Shown one piece after another: positions 16,901-25,719 of a stretch of 64,000 nucleotides of DNA. Position 1 is the first letter of the stretch, and every line of letters starts with the position of its first letter. The DNA comes from Candidatus Gastranaerophilales bacterium. Lineage in GTDB: Bacteria > Cyanobacteriota > Vampirovibrionia > Gastranaerophilales > Gastranaerophilaceae. Below the pieces are notes generated by a model. That model was not told the origin of the DNA and searched no databases. It was given only the letters and a program-made list of their open reading frames with translations. The stretch covers positions 56,904-120,903 of the forward strand of contig CALVEH010000007.1 of the NCBI GenBank assembly GCA_944326545.1, read 5' to 3'. The translations under genes and the position numbers were made by a program.

Positions 16901-17572
16901 CTATATAGTTGGTTTTACAAAATAGCTTTTTATTTCGATATCTTTAACAATTTTTGTTTCTGCGTCTCTTACAGTAAGCTTGACTATTTCGTTGTTTTTT
17001 ACAGGAGACAATCTGTAAGATAAATCAGACTTAGACATACCTTTTACAGGTTGTTTGTCTATAGAAACTATCAAATCACCTACCGACAACTTTTCATAAA
17101 CTTTCGATTTGTCATAACAAACAGATGTTATTTTATATCCTTGTCTTGTCTTTTTACCCTCAAAACCGTACGAATAATATCCTAAAAGAGCTTTTTTAAG
17201 GGCAATCAAAAGTTCAGTTTCTTGGTGTTGGTAACTGTATATGTTTTCTTGAAGTGCACCACCTGTATTTATTGTGCTTTTCATCCCAAGTGACAATATA
17301 ACATTTTTACCATCTTGAATGGCTGTAATCATATACCTTGTTTCAGGATGCGAACCAAAAAGAACTTTAAACAAAAGACTTGTATCAACATTGTATGCAG
17401 TAAAAGAATAATCAGACACATTTTCCAATGTAGAACCTTGCTTAACAAGGTTTTTCATAATTCTTTGCAAAATATCTTTTTGATTAGAATTTTCAATAAC
17501 AATACTACTGTTTGCAAAAGCCATCGATGCGCTTAAAACAAAAGTAAATATCAAAACAAGTATCTTTTTCAT
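16901..17572 (-). CDS. Secreted PDZ-domain protein (cargo gene)
   Basis: 223 aa from MKKILVLIFTFVLSASMAFA (signal peptide). The C-terminal 75 residues look like a PDZ domain: YEKLSVGDLIVSIDKQPVKGMSKSDLSYRL and the LTVRD strand. The central region (LFGSHPETRYMIT and following) is unrecognised. The start at 17572 is the one that gives an intact signal peptide; the RBS is weak (AAAGGTG, 11 nt). Lies 9 bp before the ankyrin gene and shares its transcript, driven from the duplicated element at 17647-17728. Confidence 0.7.
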   Translation of the reverse strand: MKKILVLIFTFVLSASMAFANSSIVIENSNQKDILQRIMKNLVKQGSTLENVSDYSFTAYNVDTSLLFKVLFGSHPETRYMITAIQDGKNVILSLGMKSTINTGGALQENIYSYQHQETELLIALKKALLGYYSYGFEGKKTRQGYKITSVCYDKSKVYEKLSVGDLIVSIDKQPVKGMSKSDLSYRLSPVKNNEIVKLTVRDAETKIVKDIEIKSYFVKPTI

Positions 17573-17646
17573 ACCAAAACCCACACCTTTTAACAATGTA
17601 TACATTATTACATTATCAAGCGAAAGACACAAGAATACTTGTTTTT

Positions 17647-17728
17647 TGTAAATTGTGCTTGCAACCTTTTGCAAACAGTTTACTTATTCTTTATAACATA
17701 TTTTTTGTACCCATTCGGGTACAATTTT
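17647..17728 (-). promoter_or_regulatory. Duplicated 82-bp regulatory element, copy 1
   Basis: Matches 36466-36547 with two mismatches in 82 bp, in the same orientation, 75 nt upstream of the PDZ gene. Contains the palindrome TGTACCC-N4-GGGTACA (17706-17723), a TATAAA box and the palindromic pair TTGCAA-N4-TTGCAA. It looks like a promoter with an operator shared by two phage transcription units. Confidence 0.65.
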
Positions 17729-17746
17729 GTAATGTATATTGAAACG

Positions 17747-17887
17747 ACATTCTGAACTTTTTGTCGAAGTATTAATCAGAGCAACCAGCCTGTAATCATA
17801 TTACAGACATAACCAAAATCTCACAGGCTTGGCGTGTGACTTTTAAACTTGTGAGATTCTTCGGTCGTTGTACTCCCTCAGAATGAC
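17747..17887. repeat. Family A repeat, diverged copy
   Basis: Starts CGACATTCTGAAC and ends CGGTCGTTGTACTCCCTCAGAATGAC, so the arms are again inverted. More diverged than the copies at 4 kb and 27 kb. Confidence 0.6.
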
Positions 17888-17894
17888 TTTTATG

Positions 17895-18725
17895 GGAGCG
17901 GCTGTGCCGCTAAACAAATACCAATGGACTTGTTTTCAATGATTGATGTGTCTAATTGTCATAGTTCGCCAAGATATTGAAACCCTATAAAAAAAATTCG
18001 ACCGTTGTGAAATGAATTACAGAAAGTTATTTAAACAACTGCAAACGAGGTACTGTTTGAGGCACGGGGAATTATTTGTACCACAATCAGTTTTTGTGCT
18101 TTAGCAACTTTTACGTGCCGAGTTGCCGAGTCGGGTTTAAATCACTTCCTGTATGAATGGAACATCAGGTCGGGAGCTTTTGGTACTTTTGTCGGTACAA
18201 AAGTACGTAAAAAATATTAAGTAGTTGGAACGACTGTGCCGCTGACAATTGAGGTGTTTAATTATCATAGCCCGCCAAGATATTAAAGCCTTATAAAATT
18301 GATAGATACTTTTCTTTCTTTTTTGCAATGAAAAGAAAGAAAAGTATCGCAAAAGAAAGAAACGTGCTATGTAAAAAGAAACAGTAATATGTTTTATCGG
18401 TAATTTTTCAGTGACATGCTACTGTAAAAATCACCTCAAAACATAACTGTTTCTAGTCAAGGTTACAATGGCAAAGCCATATTACTGCTAACGCAGTGGA
18501 GTTTTATATCCCAAAAAACAGAAAGCAGGGCTGTGCCCCTAAACAATTACCGATGGACTTGTCGTCTACAGATTAGATATTTCATTGTCATAGCCAGCCA
18601 AGATATGGAAATTCTACCAAAAATTAGTGCATAGGCCTGCGGCCCTAAACAGTTGAGAATTGACTTGTCGTCTACAGATTAGGTGTTTCATTGGCATAGC
18701 TAGCTGAGATATTGATGCCTTATAA
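17895..18725 (-). repeat. Family B units and a degenerate family C element between terminase and cargo genes
   Basis: About 0.8 kb without a gene. Family B units in reverse orientation lie at roughly 17895-17992, 18218-18297, 18520-18612 and 18613-18725. The segment 18298-18520 includes ACAATGGCAAAGCCATATTACTGC, matching family C in reverse, and a perfect 18-bp inverted repeat (GATACTTTTCTTTCTTTT at 18305-18322, answered at 18331-18348). These copies face the opposite way from those at 26-35 kb. Confidence 0.7.
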
Positions 18726-19997
18726 AAAACTTTCATAAAAATTTAGCGCATACCTTGTTTCATCCATAGTGTCATCATTTTCTTTAAGCGGAGTATCAAG
18801 GTCAATCATATTTTGACGCCTTTCATCTTCATTGGGGTATCGATACAACCCAAACTCTCGCAACGTATTTTTGCAGCGGTCTTTGTTTATAATAAGCCTG
18901 TCATAGTTTATGATAGAACGCAAAATCCCGATACTGTCTATAAGCTTAGGCTTTTTTTCGTGAACAATTATACCGTTTAGAGCCTGCCTTAACTTGTGGT
19001 TTTGCTCAGGCCTTGCGTTGTCACAATTTATGAATCTAAAGTATCTTTTATACTCTTTTTGTTTGTCCAAAATCCACTTGATAACTTTTTCTTCACTGAT
19101 TTTGGAACCATAAAGCTCGTCAATTTTGTAATAACATTTGTCACGAGTAACCCCGTACAACCCGCAAGATAGAGGATGAATCCAACCCCAGTCGAGCCCT
19201 AAAAAGTATTCTATGAATTCGTTTTTCTCAATTCTTTCAAGAATCTGCTTGTGAGAACAGGTATGCTTGTCAGGGTTAAACGTGTCATAAACAAGCCCTT
19301 GAGCAACAACCCAAAGCCCTTTGATTTTTCTTGCTTCAAAAACACCTTGATAAAGCTTTTTTTGATTTTCAATAAAAGCTTTTGACAAATTGGCGTTGTC
19401 TTCCATGGTGAAATGCCAATAATCAAAAATACTTTTGATATTTTTATCCCCTTCAAGGTAAGGTTTTATCCTCTCACGATAAAGCCAATGGTTTGCACTT
19501 TCGGGGTTACTGTCGGCTATGGCTCTAGCATTTTCAGGCGTTAACCTTGATAACGCCATATTATAGAACCCATAGTGATGCTTGGGCAGCTCATTTGCAT
19601 ACCAAAAATCCCAGGTTGCACCTTGAATATTTGAGTCACTGTCAGACTTTCCTCCCCCAACAACTAAACAGTTATAGAGCTTTCCCCAAAGGTGAATATC
19701 AAGTTCACCGCTTGCAGAATTATACTTAACTTTTGCACCGTGGTAATTTTTCAGATACGGTAAAAGCTCAACAAGCACGTTGTTACGCACTGTGTTTTTT
19801 GAATACCCTGAAAAAACTTTTAAATACTCATTACCGACAAAATCAAAAATCTGAGGAATTTTATAAATAATAGAAAGAGTCTTAGCCGAACGCACAGCAC
19901 CGTCACAGAGAGTAAAAAACGCCATATCCTGCGGACGTTTGCTCAAAAATAAACGATGTTTTTTGCTGTATTTTGATTTTGTCCAATCAATCGGCAT
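18720..19997 (-). CDS. Phage terminase large subunit
   Basis: 425 aa, PBSX/TerL type. The packaging ATPase motif is the variant P-loop GAVRSAKT at residues 33-40, with DFWYANE acting as Walker B and ADSNPES as a coupling motif. The C-terminal nuclease contains LGLDWGWIHP and NCDNARPEQ acidic residues. It packages DNA into the prohead and cuts it. The gene overlaps the small terminase stop by 11 bp. The intact ATPase and nuclease motifs argue that packaging is still selected for. Confidence 0.88.
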   Translation of the reverse strand: MPIDWTKSKYSKKHRLFLSKRPQDMAFFTLCDGAVRSAKTLSIIYKIPQIFDFVGNEYLKVFSGYSKNTVRNNVLVELLPYLKNYHGAKVKYNSASGELDIHLWGKLYNCLVVGGGKSDSDSNIQGATWDFWYANELPKHHYGFYNMALSRLTPENARAIADSNPESANHWLYRERIKPYLEGDKNIKSIFDYWHFTMEDNANLSKAFIENQKKLYQGVFEARKIKGLWVVAQGLVYDTFNPDKHTCSHKQILERIEKNEFIEYFLGLDWGWIHPLSCGLYGVTRDKCYYKIDELYGSKISEEKVIKWILDKQKEYKRYFRFINCDNARPEQNHKLRQALNGIIVHEKKPKLIDSIGILRSIINYDRLIINKDRCKNTLREFGLYRYPNEDERRQNMIDLDTPLKENDDTMDETRYALNFYESFL

Positions 19998-20385
19998 TGT
20001 CTAATCCTTCTCCCATTTCTTTCAAACTTTTCAAATATTCTTCCTGCGTACAGGTTTCGCTCACTTGTGCCTGTTTTGAAGCAGCCGAAGCAGACAAGTT
20101 GCGACGTTCTTCTTCTGTACAAATCAACTTATACAAAGCAGCATTAAGCGTTGCATTTGTACTTTCAAACCATTTTATCCTCAAATCACGCTTTAGCTTG
20201 GCACGATTAATCTCGAGCGTATCAAGTATTTGCTGAGATTCTTTGAGGTTTGCAAGCTCAAATAAAGACGGCGTAATATCAGAAAATATAAAAATCTCAT
20301 CCATAAAAACAATGTTGTTTTCTATGATTGTTTCGATACAATTTTTTTCAAGTTTTTTAAACTTAGCTTTGCTTATTGCTTTCAT
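19987..20385 (-). CDS. Phage terminase small subunit (probable)
   Basis: 132 aa, directly upstream of and overlapping the large subunit. Helical throughout, with an N-terminal basic segment (MKAISKAKFKKLEKN) and a central region FELANLKESQQILDTLEINRAKLKRDLRIK that could be a DNA-binding and oligomerisation core. Family assignment comes mainly from position. It recognises the packaging site in typical phages; in gene transfer agents this specificity is lost. Confidence 0.65.
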   Translation of the reverse strand: MKAISKAKFKKLEKNCIETIIENNIVFMDEIFIFSDITPSLFELANLKESQQILDTLEINRAKLKRDLRIKWFESTNATLNAALYKLICTEEERRNLSASAASKQAQVSETCTQEEYLKSLKEMGEGLDNAD

Positions 20386-20387
20386 TG

Positions 20388-21254
20388 CTACCTTCTTCTG
20401 TAGTAATCACTTACTCTAATTCCGTCAGAACGTGTGTATTCACGAACATATACCATCCCCGAGCCTGAACTTTTTGTCTTATTTTTATTAGCCTCTTTTC
20501 TTTTATGTGCATTTTGAATCATGTCGTGCACTTTTTGTTTTCTCGCTTCCTGCGGAGCTTTCAGTTCTTCAAGCGTAACATGTTTTAAATTTTTTTGATT
20601 AGCTGCTTTGGATTTTATCTGGTCTTTTAAAAAGATATCGTTATAATTAGAAACGGGCTCATCTTTATATAAACCTGTTGCCAATTCTTGAGTTTTATTT
20701 ACTGATGATGGTTTCGAAGCTTTTTTTTCGTAATAAGCTTTATCTGCAGCCTCCCAAACAGGACTCATAAAAGCATTATCTTTATATGGGGTATTGTTAT
20801 TTACATTTTGGTCAATTACCATTTCAGGATTGTGTCCAAGATTGTAATAGACCTCGTCAAGAAGATTCACTCCGTTGTTTTGCTCTCCAATTTTTCTTCC
20901 TACAGCATTATTTTTTAAATCCATTCTGCGGTCTAGAGGCTCATTTCCGGCGTTGTATTCTGTTAAAGACGGGTAAGATTTTATCGACCCGAATTGTATT
21001 ATTTCATTTGCATCTCCAGCAAGTTTAGCTGTAGTTTTTCCATAAGTCTTTGTAAAGGCTGCACTTGTATAAGCATGTCTGAAAGCCCCCCATTGATTCT
21101 TCAGATTCTCGTCTTTTGCATACAGTTCAAAACCAAGACGATCTGTCAGAAGTGGTAGCTTATGTCTTTTTTTAAAATACTCCCAGGCTTCATCACGAAA
21201 AAAGGATTTAGCCTCATTTATATTTTTAAATCTTTTTTTATCATAATTCGACAT
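20388..21254 (-). CDS. DUF6973-like protein upstream of terminase
   Basis: 288 aa from MSNYDKKRF (AAAGGAG upstream; an open extension to 21344 has no RBS). The core, about residues 45-120, contains WGAFRHAYTSAAF, AKLAGDANEII and MDLKNNAVGRKIG. These conserved His, Asp/Glu and Asn-Asn positions are those I recall for DUF6973, a domain common in secreted and toxin-like proteins. The C-terminus is basic (KQKVHDMIQNAHKRKEANK). Two bases before the small terminase gene and in the same operon. Role in the particle or as an effector is unknown. Confidence 0.55.
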   Translation of the reverse strand: MSNYDKKRFKNINEAKSFFRDEAWEYFKKRHKLPLLTDRLGFELYAKDENLKNQWGAFRHAYTSAAFTKTYGKTTAKLAGDANEIIQFGSIKSYPSLTEYNAGNEPLDRRMDLKNNAVGRKIGEQNNGVNLLDEVYYNLGHNPEMVIDQNVNNNTPYKDNAFMSPVWEAADKAYYEKKASKPSSVNKTQELATGLYKDEPVSNYNDIFLKDQIKSKAANQKNLKHVTLEELKAPQEARKQKVHDMIQNAHKRKEANKNKTKSSGSGMVYVREYTRSDGIRVSDYYRRR

Positions 21255-21301
21255 TTTTTCTCCTTTGTTCTTTGTCAACTTTTGTAAAACGACAATTATG
21301 T

Positions 21302-21313
21302 TATACTTCCTGT
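21302..21313 (+). promoter_or_regulatory. Leaderless-type promoter of the metallophosphoesterase gene
   Basis: TATACT (21302-21307) ends exactly 6 nt before the ATG at 21314 and there is no Shine-Dalgarno. The -35 match is weak (TTTTGT region). Confidence 0.5.
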
Positions 21314-22114
21314 ATGAAGAAGTCATTTTACATATTTTTAACAATTATCATTGCTTTATCGGCTGTTTTTCTACGGTCGATTACAGAACCCCGCATGCTA
21401 ACAGTGCGCCATTATCATATTAAAAATTCAGAACTCAAAGGTATAAAAATTGTTTTTGTATCAGATTTTCATGTGTTAAAAAATCAAGAAAAAAGACTTG
21501 ATAAAATTATAGAAAAAATTAATACCCAAAAACCTGATATTGTACTTTTGGGCGGGGATTACATTAAGGCGGATTATCCCGAAAAATCTATGGATATAAA
21601 AACAATAGCAAAACACCTCTCGCAAATTAAACCTAAATATACAACTCTTGCCGTATTGGGCAACCATGATTACCTGTACGGTATGAACAGGGTAAAATAT
21701 GAATTAGAAAAAAACAATATAAAAGTTTTGATGAATGAGAACGTACCGTTTACAATAGGGCAAAAAACTCTGTATATCGCAGGTATTGAAGATTTTTGGG
21801 AAGGACACCCAAATATAAATAAGTCTTTAAAAAGCACAAAAGAACCTGTTATCTTACTTTCTCATAACCCCGATGTTTTTCCGCAGATACCGCCAGAAGT
21901 TGATTTGACTTTAAGCGGACATACCCACGGCGGACAGGTTGTTTTGCCGATTTTCGGTGCGCCGATTGTTCCTTCTGATTATGGAAACAAATATGCTCAA
22001 GGGTTTGTAACAGAAAATAATAAAAAAATGATTGTTACAAAAGGGCTGGGAACAAGTATTTTGCCGATAAGGCTTAACTGCCTGCCAGAGATAATTGTTA
22101 TTGATTTTATTTAA
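21314..22114 (+). CDS. Membrane-anchored metallophosphoesterase (YkuE-like), cargo gene
   Basis: 266 aa. N-terminal membrane anchor (residues 3-18) followed by the full calcineurin-like phosphoesterase motif set: VSDFH, GGDYI, GNHDY, LSHNPD and SGHTHGGQ. All metal ligands are present, so it is predicted active at the outer face of the inner membrane. It is the only substantial plus-strand gene in the phage-like element, converges on the next membrane protein gene with a 4-bp stop overlap, and has its own promoter. Substrate unknown; UDP-sugar-lipid or phospholipid hydrolysis is possible for this family. Confidence 0.85.
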   Translation: MKKSFYIFLTIIIALSAVFLRSITEPRMLTVRHYHIKNSELKGIKIVFVSDFHVLKNQEKRLDKIIEKINTQKPDIVLLGGDYIKADYPEKSMDIKTIAKHLSQIKPKYTTLAVLGNHDYLYGMNRVKYELEKNNIKVLMNENVPFTIGQKTLYIAGIEDFWEGHPNINKSLKSTKEPVILLSHNPDVFPQIPPEVDLTLSGHTHGGQVVLPIFGAPIVPSDYGNKYAQGFVTENNKKMIVTKGLGTSILPIRLNCLPEIIVIDFI

Positions 22115-22689
22115 TCGGTAAATTCCATTTTTTGCCATTTGCCGATGTATGAGTAGTCGACATCCGGATACTTTCTCTCTTTGCATTCTTCATCGCAGGG
22201 ATTTGAACAGTACCGGTATATAATGTCATTAGCGCCCTGCTTAACCCGTTTTGTCAAAACAAAATTAGCCCTGTTCTTCTGATAATAGGTTTCCCCCTCA
22301 GGCAAATCCATGGCATCAGGGTATCTTCCGAACTGTTTTTTACCCTGTTCCAGAATAGCAACCGTTTCATTTTGAATATCCAGAGAGGTGTCTTCTTTTA
22401 ACGGCTCAAAAAACATAAACAAAACCCATAGAATAAAAGACACACTTAGCATAAACATAGCATCTTTTCTGTCAAATACGGGATTTTTTGGCAAAGCCAG
22501 AGAAATAATTGCAAATACTGGAATAACCAAAAGTATAAACAAGAAAGACAGCAAATAAAAACACAAATAATCCGTAGAATTTGCATTGCTCTCCCAGAAA
22601 CAGGAAAAGTTATAAACAGGCATAAAGGCGGCAAATGCAATCAGTACAACATTTTTTAACGATTTTAATAATAAATATAATTTTTTCAT
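22111..22689 (-). CDS. Membrane protein of unknown function (cargo gene)
   Basis: 192 aa with three likely transmembrane helices (about residues 13-30, 40-66 and 78-95) and a C-terminal soluble domain with cysteine cluster CSNPCDEEC. No family recognised. Its stop overlaps that of the convergent metallophosphoesterase gene. There is no Shine-Dalgarno; CATACT ends 6 nt before the ATG, so a leaderless start is possible. Not a virion gene by position or composition. Confidence 0.65.
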   Translation of the reverse strand: MKKLYLLLKSLKNVVLIAFAAFMPVYNFSCFWESNANSTDYLCFYLLSFLFILLVIPVFAIISLALPKNPVFDRKDAMFMLSVSFILWVLFMFFEPLKEDTSLDIQNETVAILEQGKKQFGRYPDAMDLPEGETYYQKNRANFVLTKRVKQGANDIIYRYCSNPCDEECKERKYPDVDYSYIGKWQKMEFTD

Positions 22690-22777
22690 ATTAGAAGTAT
22701 GACGCTTATTTCTTTATTCAATATTATCATATTTACCGTTTTAATTTTTTAGTAATAAAAATTGATAAAGTTTTTTT

Positions 22778-22852
22778 AAATAAAAAAGAAATCCCCCGAA
22801 AATAAGTCCAAAGATGTAACAATTGCACACCCTCGGACTGCGGGGGGAATCT
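22778..22852 (-). terminator. Terminator after the tail tube gene
   Basis: On the minus strand ATTCCCCCCG (near 22852-22843) pairs with CGGGGGAT near 22795, with an inner GTCC/GGAC pair, and is followed by TTTCTTTTTT. It closes the head/tail-tube transcript before the cargo genes. Confidence 0.65.
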
Positions 22853-22870
22853 TTAGCATACTTTAAAATT

Positions 22871-23467
22871 TTATACACTCACATCTTGAGTAGCTGTCAA
22901 ATCCTTTGCTTTGGCGTGGATTTCTATATCCATAAGTTTTGTTTGTTTATTGCCTTCTTCGCCAAATTCGTGTTCCGTATAAACGCCCTTGCCATCAAAA
23001 GTTAATGTAGCAAAATCGTTTTGAACACCGTTTATAGGAATAGCGGTTGCTTTAGCTTTGTAAATACAAAAATGCACATCTCCGCCGTCATTGCTTGTAT
23101 CAAGAATTTGAGCCTTTAATTGGAAATAATTAGGCAAGTCACCGCCGCCAAAAGTATAAGACCCGACAGCGCTATCGTCCTCACCTGTTGTTGTATAGGT
23201 TCCGCCTGTCAGTTGCGCCAATACCTCTAAACTGAGTTTTGCATATTCCATATTAAAAGTTACGGATTTTATTTTGTTTGAAACTTCAAGAACCTTTTCA
23301 TCCCCTGTCAGAGATTTTTCTTCTATTTCATAAGTCAAAGAAATCTGTCTAACCCCGGGCAAATCAATACCTTCACCACAGACAAACTGAGCTTCCGAGT
23401 CTTCTGTAACGGGGAAAAGTTTTGCGTCATCAACGCCAAAAAGTTTTGTTACTGTTTTTAGTGCCAT
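22871..23467 (-). CDS. Major tail tube protein
   Basis: 198 aa, beta-rich, starting MALKTVTKLFGVDDAKLFPV. Pattern and position fit a siphophage tail tube: LTYEIEEKSLTGDEKVLEV and the GGGDLPNYFQLKAQILD segment resemble the beta-sandwich of tail tube proteins. It follows the tail terminator and is the last gene of the head/connector block. RBS GGAGAAG upstream. Strong downstream terminator. Confidence 0.75.
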   Translation of the reverse strand: MALKTVTKLFGVDDAKLFPVTEDSEAQFVCGEGIDLPGVRQISLTYEIEEKSLTGDEKVLEVSNKIKSVTFNMEYAKLSLEVLAQLTGGTYTTTGEDDSAVGSYTFGGGDLPNYFQLKAQILDTSNDGGDVHFCIYKAKATAIPINGVQNDFATLTFDGKGVYTEHEFGEEGNKQTKLMDIEIHAKAKDLTATQDVSV

Positions 23468-23476
23468 TTTCTTCTC

Positions 23477-23848
23477 CTATCTGTTATAAGTAACTGTTAT
23501 ATCCAGCATATAGCCGTGTCTTTTTGAAGCATCTTTTTCAAGATAATAAGGACCGTTGTTCAAAGTTACGTGCATTGTTTTTCCGTTAATCAAAATCGCT
23601 TTTTGAAAGCAATCCTCAGGAAAAAGCAAATCGTGTAATTTAAAGCACGTATCTCGAACAAGCTTCAAGTCCGCAAATTTCATAACAATTTTTACGCCCG
23701 AACGTCTTGCAAGATCACACGGCAAAGTATTGTACAAGTTCAAAAGTATCACATCGCTACCTTTGGAAGAATCATAATCGTATTTAATCAAAGCTTCATC
23801 AGCCAATGAATTTTGTACAATAAAATTTTTAATATCGTCTAAAATCAT
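23477..23848 (-). CDS. Tail terminator / minor capsid protein
   Basis: 123 aa. Size, alpha/beta composition and position between head closure and tail tube genes suggest the tail terminator (minor capsid protein family). The ends LYNTLPCDLARRSGVKIVMKF and KRHGYMLDITVTYNR fit that fold. It caps the tail tube where it meets the connector. Assignment is positional. Confidence 0.6.
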   Translation of the reverse strand: MILDDIKNFIVQNSLADEALIKYDYDSSKGSDVILLNLYNTLPCDLARRSGVKIVMKFADLKLVRDTCFKLHDLLFPEDCFQKAILINGKTMHVTLNNGPYYLEKDASKRHGYMLDITVTYNR

Positions 23849-23863
23849 ATTCCCTCCTTTACC

Positions 23864-24172
23864 TTAAGCAAAATACACTTCGTTAATCACGCATACTGTA
23901 CTTGCTAAAGGGTAATAAGGGTTGACATTTATGACTTTGAACTCTTTGTCTTTGATTTCTAAAATATCATCAACTTTAACAACAGCCTCAGTGAACAAAC
24001 GCCCCGAACAAGTGAGTTGTTGACCTTGTGCGTTGACAGTTAAAGTATGTTTCATTTCTATTCTGCAATCGATTTCGTCTAATGCAATAATATTCGGGCG
24101 AGAGTTTTCATCTGCTCCGTTTACCGTTTTTAAAACAGCGGTATCCGTAAGCATATCCGTGTAGTATCCCAT
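23864..24172 (-). CDS. Head closure / head-tail joining protein
   Basis: 102 aa, starting MGYYTDMLTDTAVLKTV. The beta-barrel-like pattern (CRIEMKHTLTVNAQGQQLTC, DDILEIKDKEFKVINVNPYYP) is typical of head-tail joining proteins such as HK97 gp7/SPP1 gp16. Position after the adaptor supports it. No cysteine or catalytic motif. Confidence 0.62.
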   Translation of the reverse strand: MGYYTDMLTDTAVLKTVNGADENSRPNIIALDEIDCRIEMKHTLTVNAQGQQLTCSGRLFTEAVVKVDDILEIKDKEFKVINVNPYYPLASTVCVINEVYFA

Positions 24173-24193
24173 ATATTAACCACTCCCAATTTT

Positions 24194-24637
24194 TTATTTA
24201 ACCAAATAACCCTTTTTAACCCACTTTTTGACAAGGTACAAAGCTACAGAGCTTGAGAGTTTGTTTGTTTCAACCCCTATATTTGCAGTGTTGTAAGAAA
24301 CAGACCCCACCCCAAGCGAAATTGACGAAATATTATTTTCAATATTTTTTTGATGAATATTATCCGAACTGTTTATCAAGGCATAAGCTTCTTCACAAAC
24401 CGCATCTTTTATATCTTGCGGAATCTCATAATCTCGAGGAAAAGCCAACGGCTGATTCACATTTTGAACAGAACCGACAAAATCAAATCTGCTTATTTTT
24501 TTACTGGCACTAATAAGCAATTTTTCCTGCTGTTCTTGTTCAAGAGCGTACCAATCTGCAGAATCATATCTTTCATCAAAATAACACTGAGCATCTTCTA
24601 ACGTCACAAGCGAGTTTTGATACAAAGTGATAGTCAT
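24194..24637 (-). CDS. Head-tail adaptor protein
   Basis: 147 aa, mainly helical, starting MTITLYQNSLVTLEDAQCYFDERYDSADW. The N-terminal pattern L-x-x-A-x-x-Y-F-x-x-R followed by KLLISASKKISRF is typical of gp6-like/DnaT-like adaptor proteins that dock under the portal. First connector gene after the capsid gene. Confidence 0.7.
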   Translation of the reverse strand: MTITLYQNSLVTLEDAQCYFDERYDSADWYALEQEQQEKLLISASKKISRFDFVGSVQNVNQPLAFPRDYEIPQDIKDAVCEEAYALINSSDNIHQKNIENNISSISLGVGSVSYNTANIGVETNKLSSSVALYLVKKWVKKGYLVK

Positions 24638-24661
24638 TTTTCAAATTTCCTTTCCGTCACA

Positions 24662-24697
24662 GAAAAAACAGAGAGCCCTAAAAAAGAGCTCCCTGCC
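24662..24697 (-). terminator. Terminator after the major capsid gene
   Basis: On the minus strand CAGGGAGC and GCTCTCTG pair (8 bp, one G-T) around a T-rich loop, then TTTTTT. It probably attenuates rather than ends the transcript so that capsid is made in excess of connectors. Confidence 0.6.
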
Positions 24698-24739
24698 ATA
24701 TCTTCATGACTAATTTTTGTACTAAATAGTGTAAAATAA

Positions 24740-25687
24740 TTACGCTGCAGCCGGTGTTAAAACAGCAAACGGATAACGATTTTCGCCGCCTTTTCTGTTT
24801 GCAGGTGCAGCAATCTGAACGCCCAATCTCATTACGCAACGTAATGCAACCATATCTTGTTGAGCAAGGTTATAAGCGATAGAGCCGTCTGTATTTTGGA
24901 TAATTGCCTGATCAAGAACTTTGTAAGTAATATCCTGACGGATTGAATAAACTGCTTTTGAAAAATCACCTGCAATCAATAATGCTTGTTCAGCATCAAA
25001 AATGCCAGTTTCGTCATACATCATAGGTCTGCCAACAAGGCTTACAGGAGTTTCTGCTGTTAACCCAGGAGTGTATAAAAGCTGATTATTTTTATCTCTC
25101 AAGTTTCTGAATTTTGCTTCTAAAGTGCTGTCAGCGTAAAAACCTGTTACTTTATAACCAGCAGCTTCTACTTTTGCCATAACACCGTTTTCACCGATAA
25201 TATCACCAGCAATATCTTCGTTTGTACCTAACTGAACTGTATTACTTTTTGCAATAGCTTGCGTAACAATAGCTTCAGGGTAAGAAGCAGGTTTGTTAAC
25301 GCCAAAGAACACAGCCTCGTCAATTGCAACACCAAAAGCTTCTACAATCTGAGGTTTGATTTCGTCCCACATAGAATATTGAGCATCATCAAAAACAGCC
25401 TCAGGGATAGGAACAATTACGGCAATTTCTTCTGCAGTAAGAGTTAATTTATCCCATTCTGCGTTTGTTGTCTTTTTCATATCGGTATCACCGTTTAAAA
25501 AGTAAGCTGTCGGTAATGTTGATGCGATAGGCAATGTTTTTTGCTTAGCACTCATATTTGGCAACTGTTTAAAAAGCTGCAATGCTGCAGAAGCTTTTGG
25601 AACTTCCTTTATAATTTCAGAAGAAGTTTCTACAGGAATCAAAGATTCTGCATTTGTACGTGAAATAATTTTTGCATCTAAAGTCAT
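24740..25687 (-). CDS. Major capsid protein, HK97 fold
   Basis: 315 aa. The N-terminal arm (LIPVETSSEIIKEVPKASAALQLFKQLPNMSA) and the E-loop to spine transition (EIAVIVPIPEAVFDDAQYSMWDEIKPQIVEAFGVAIDEAVFFG) are characteristic, with GFYADSTLEAKFRNLRD and the C-terminal IAYNLAQQDMVALRCVMRLG. There is no separate protease gene, and a dedicated scaffold precedes it. Forms the icosahedral head. Confidence 0.9.
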   Translation of the reverse strand: MTLDAKIISRTNAESLIPVETSSEIIKEVPKASAALQLFKQLPNMSAKQKTLPIASTLPTAYFLNGDTDMKKTTNAEWDKLTLTAEEIAVIVPIPEAVFDDAQYSMWDEIKPQIVEAFGVAIDEAVFFGVNKPASYPEAIVTQAIAKSNTVQLGTNEDIAGDIIGENGVMAKVEAAGYKVTGFYADSTLEAKFRNLRDKNNQLLYTPGLTAETPVSLVGRPMMYDETGIFDAEQALLIAGDFSKAVYSIRQDITYKVLDQAIIQNTDGSIAYNLAQQDMVALRCVMRLGVQIAAPANRKGGENRYPFAVLTPAAA

Positions 25688-25719
25688 TTTAAAATTTCCT
25701 TTCGTTTTGTGTTATCAAA

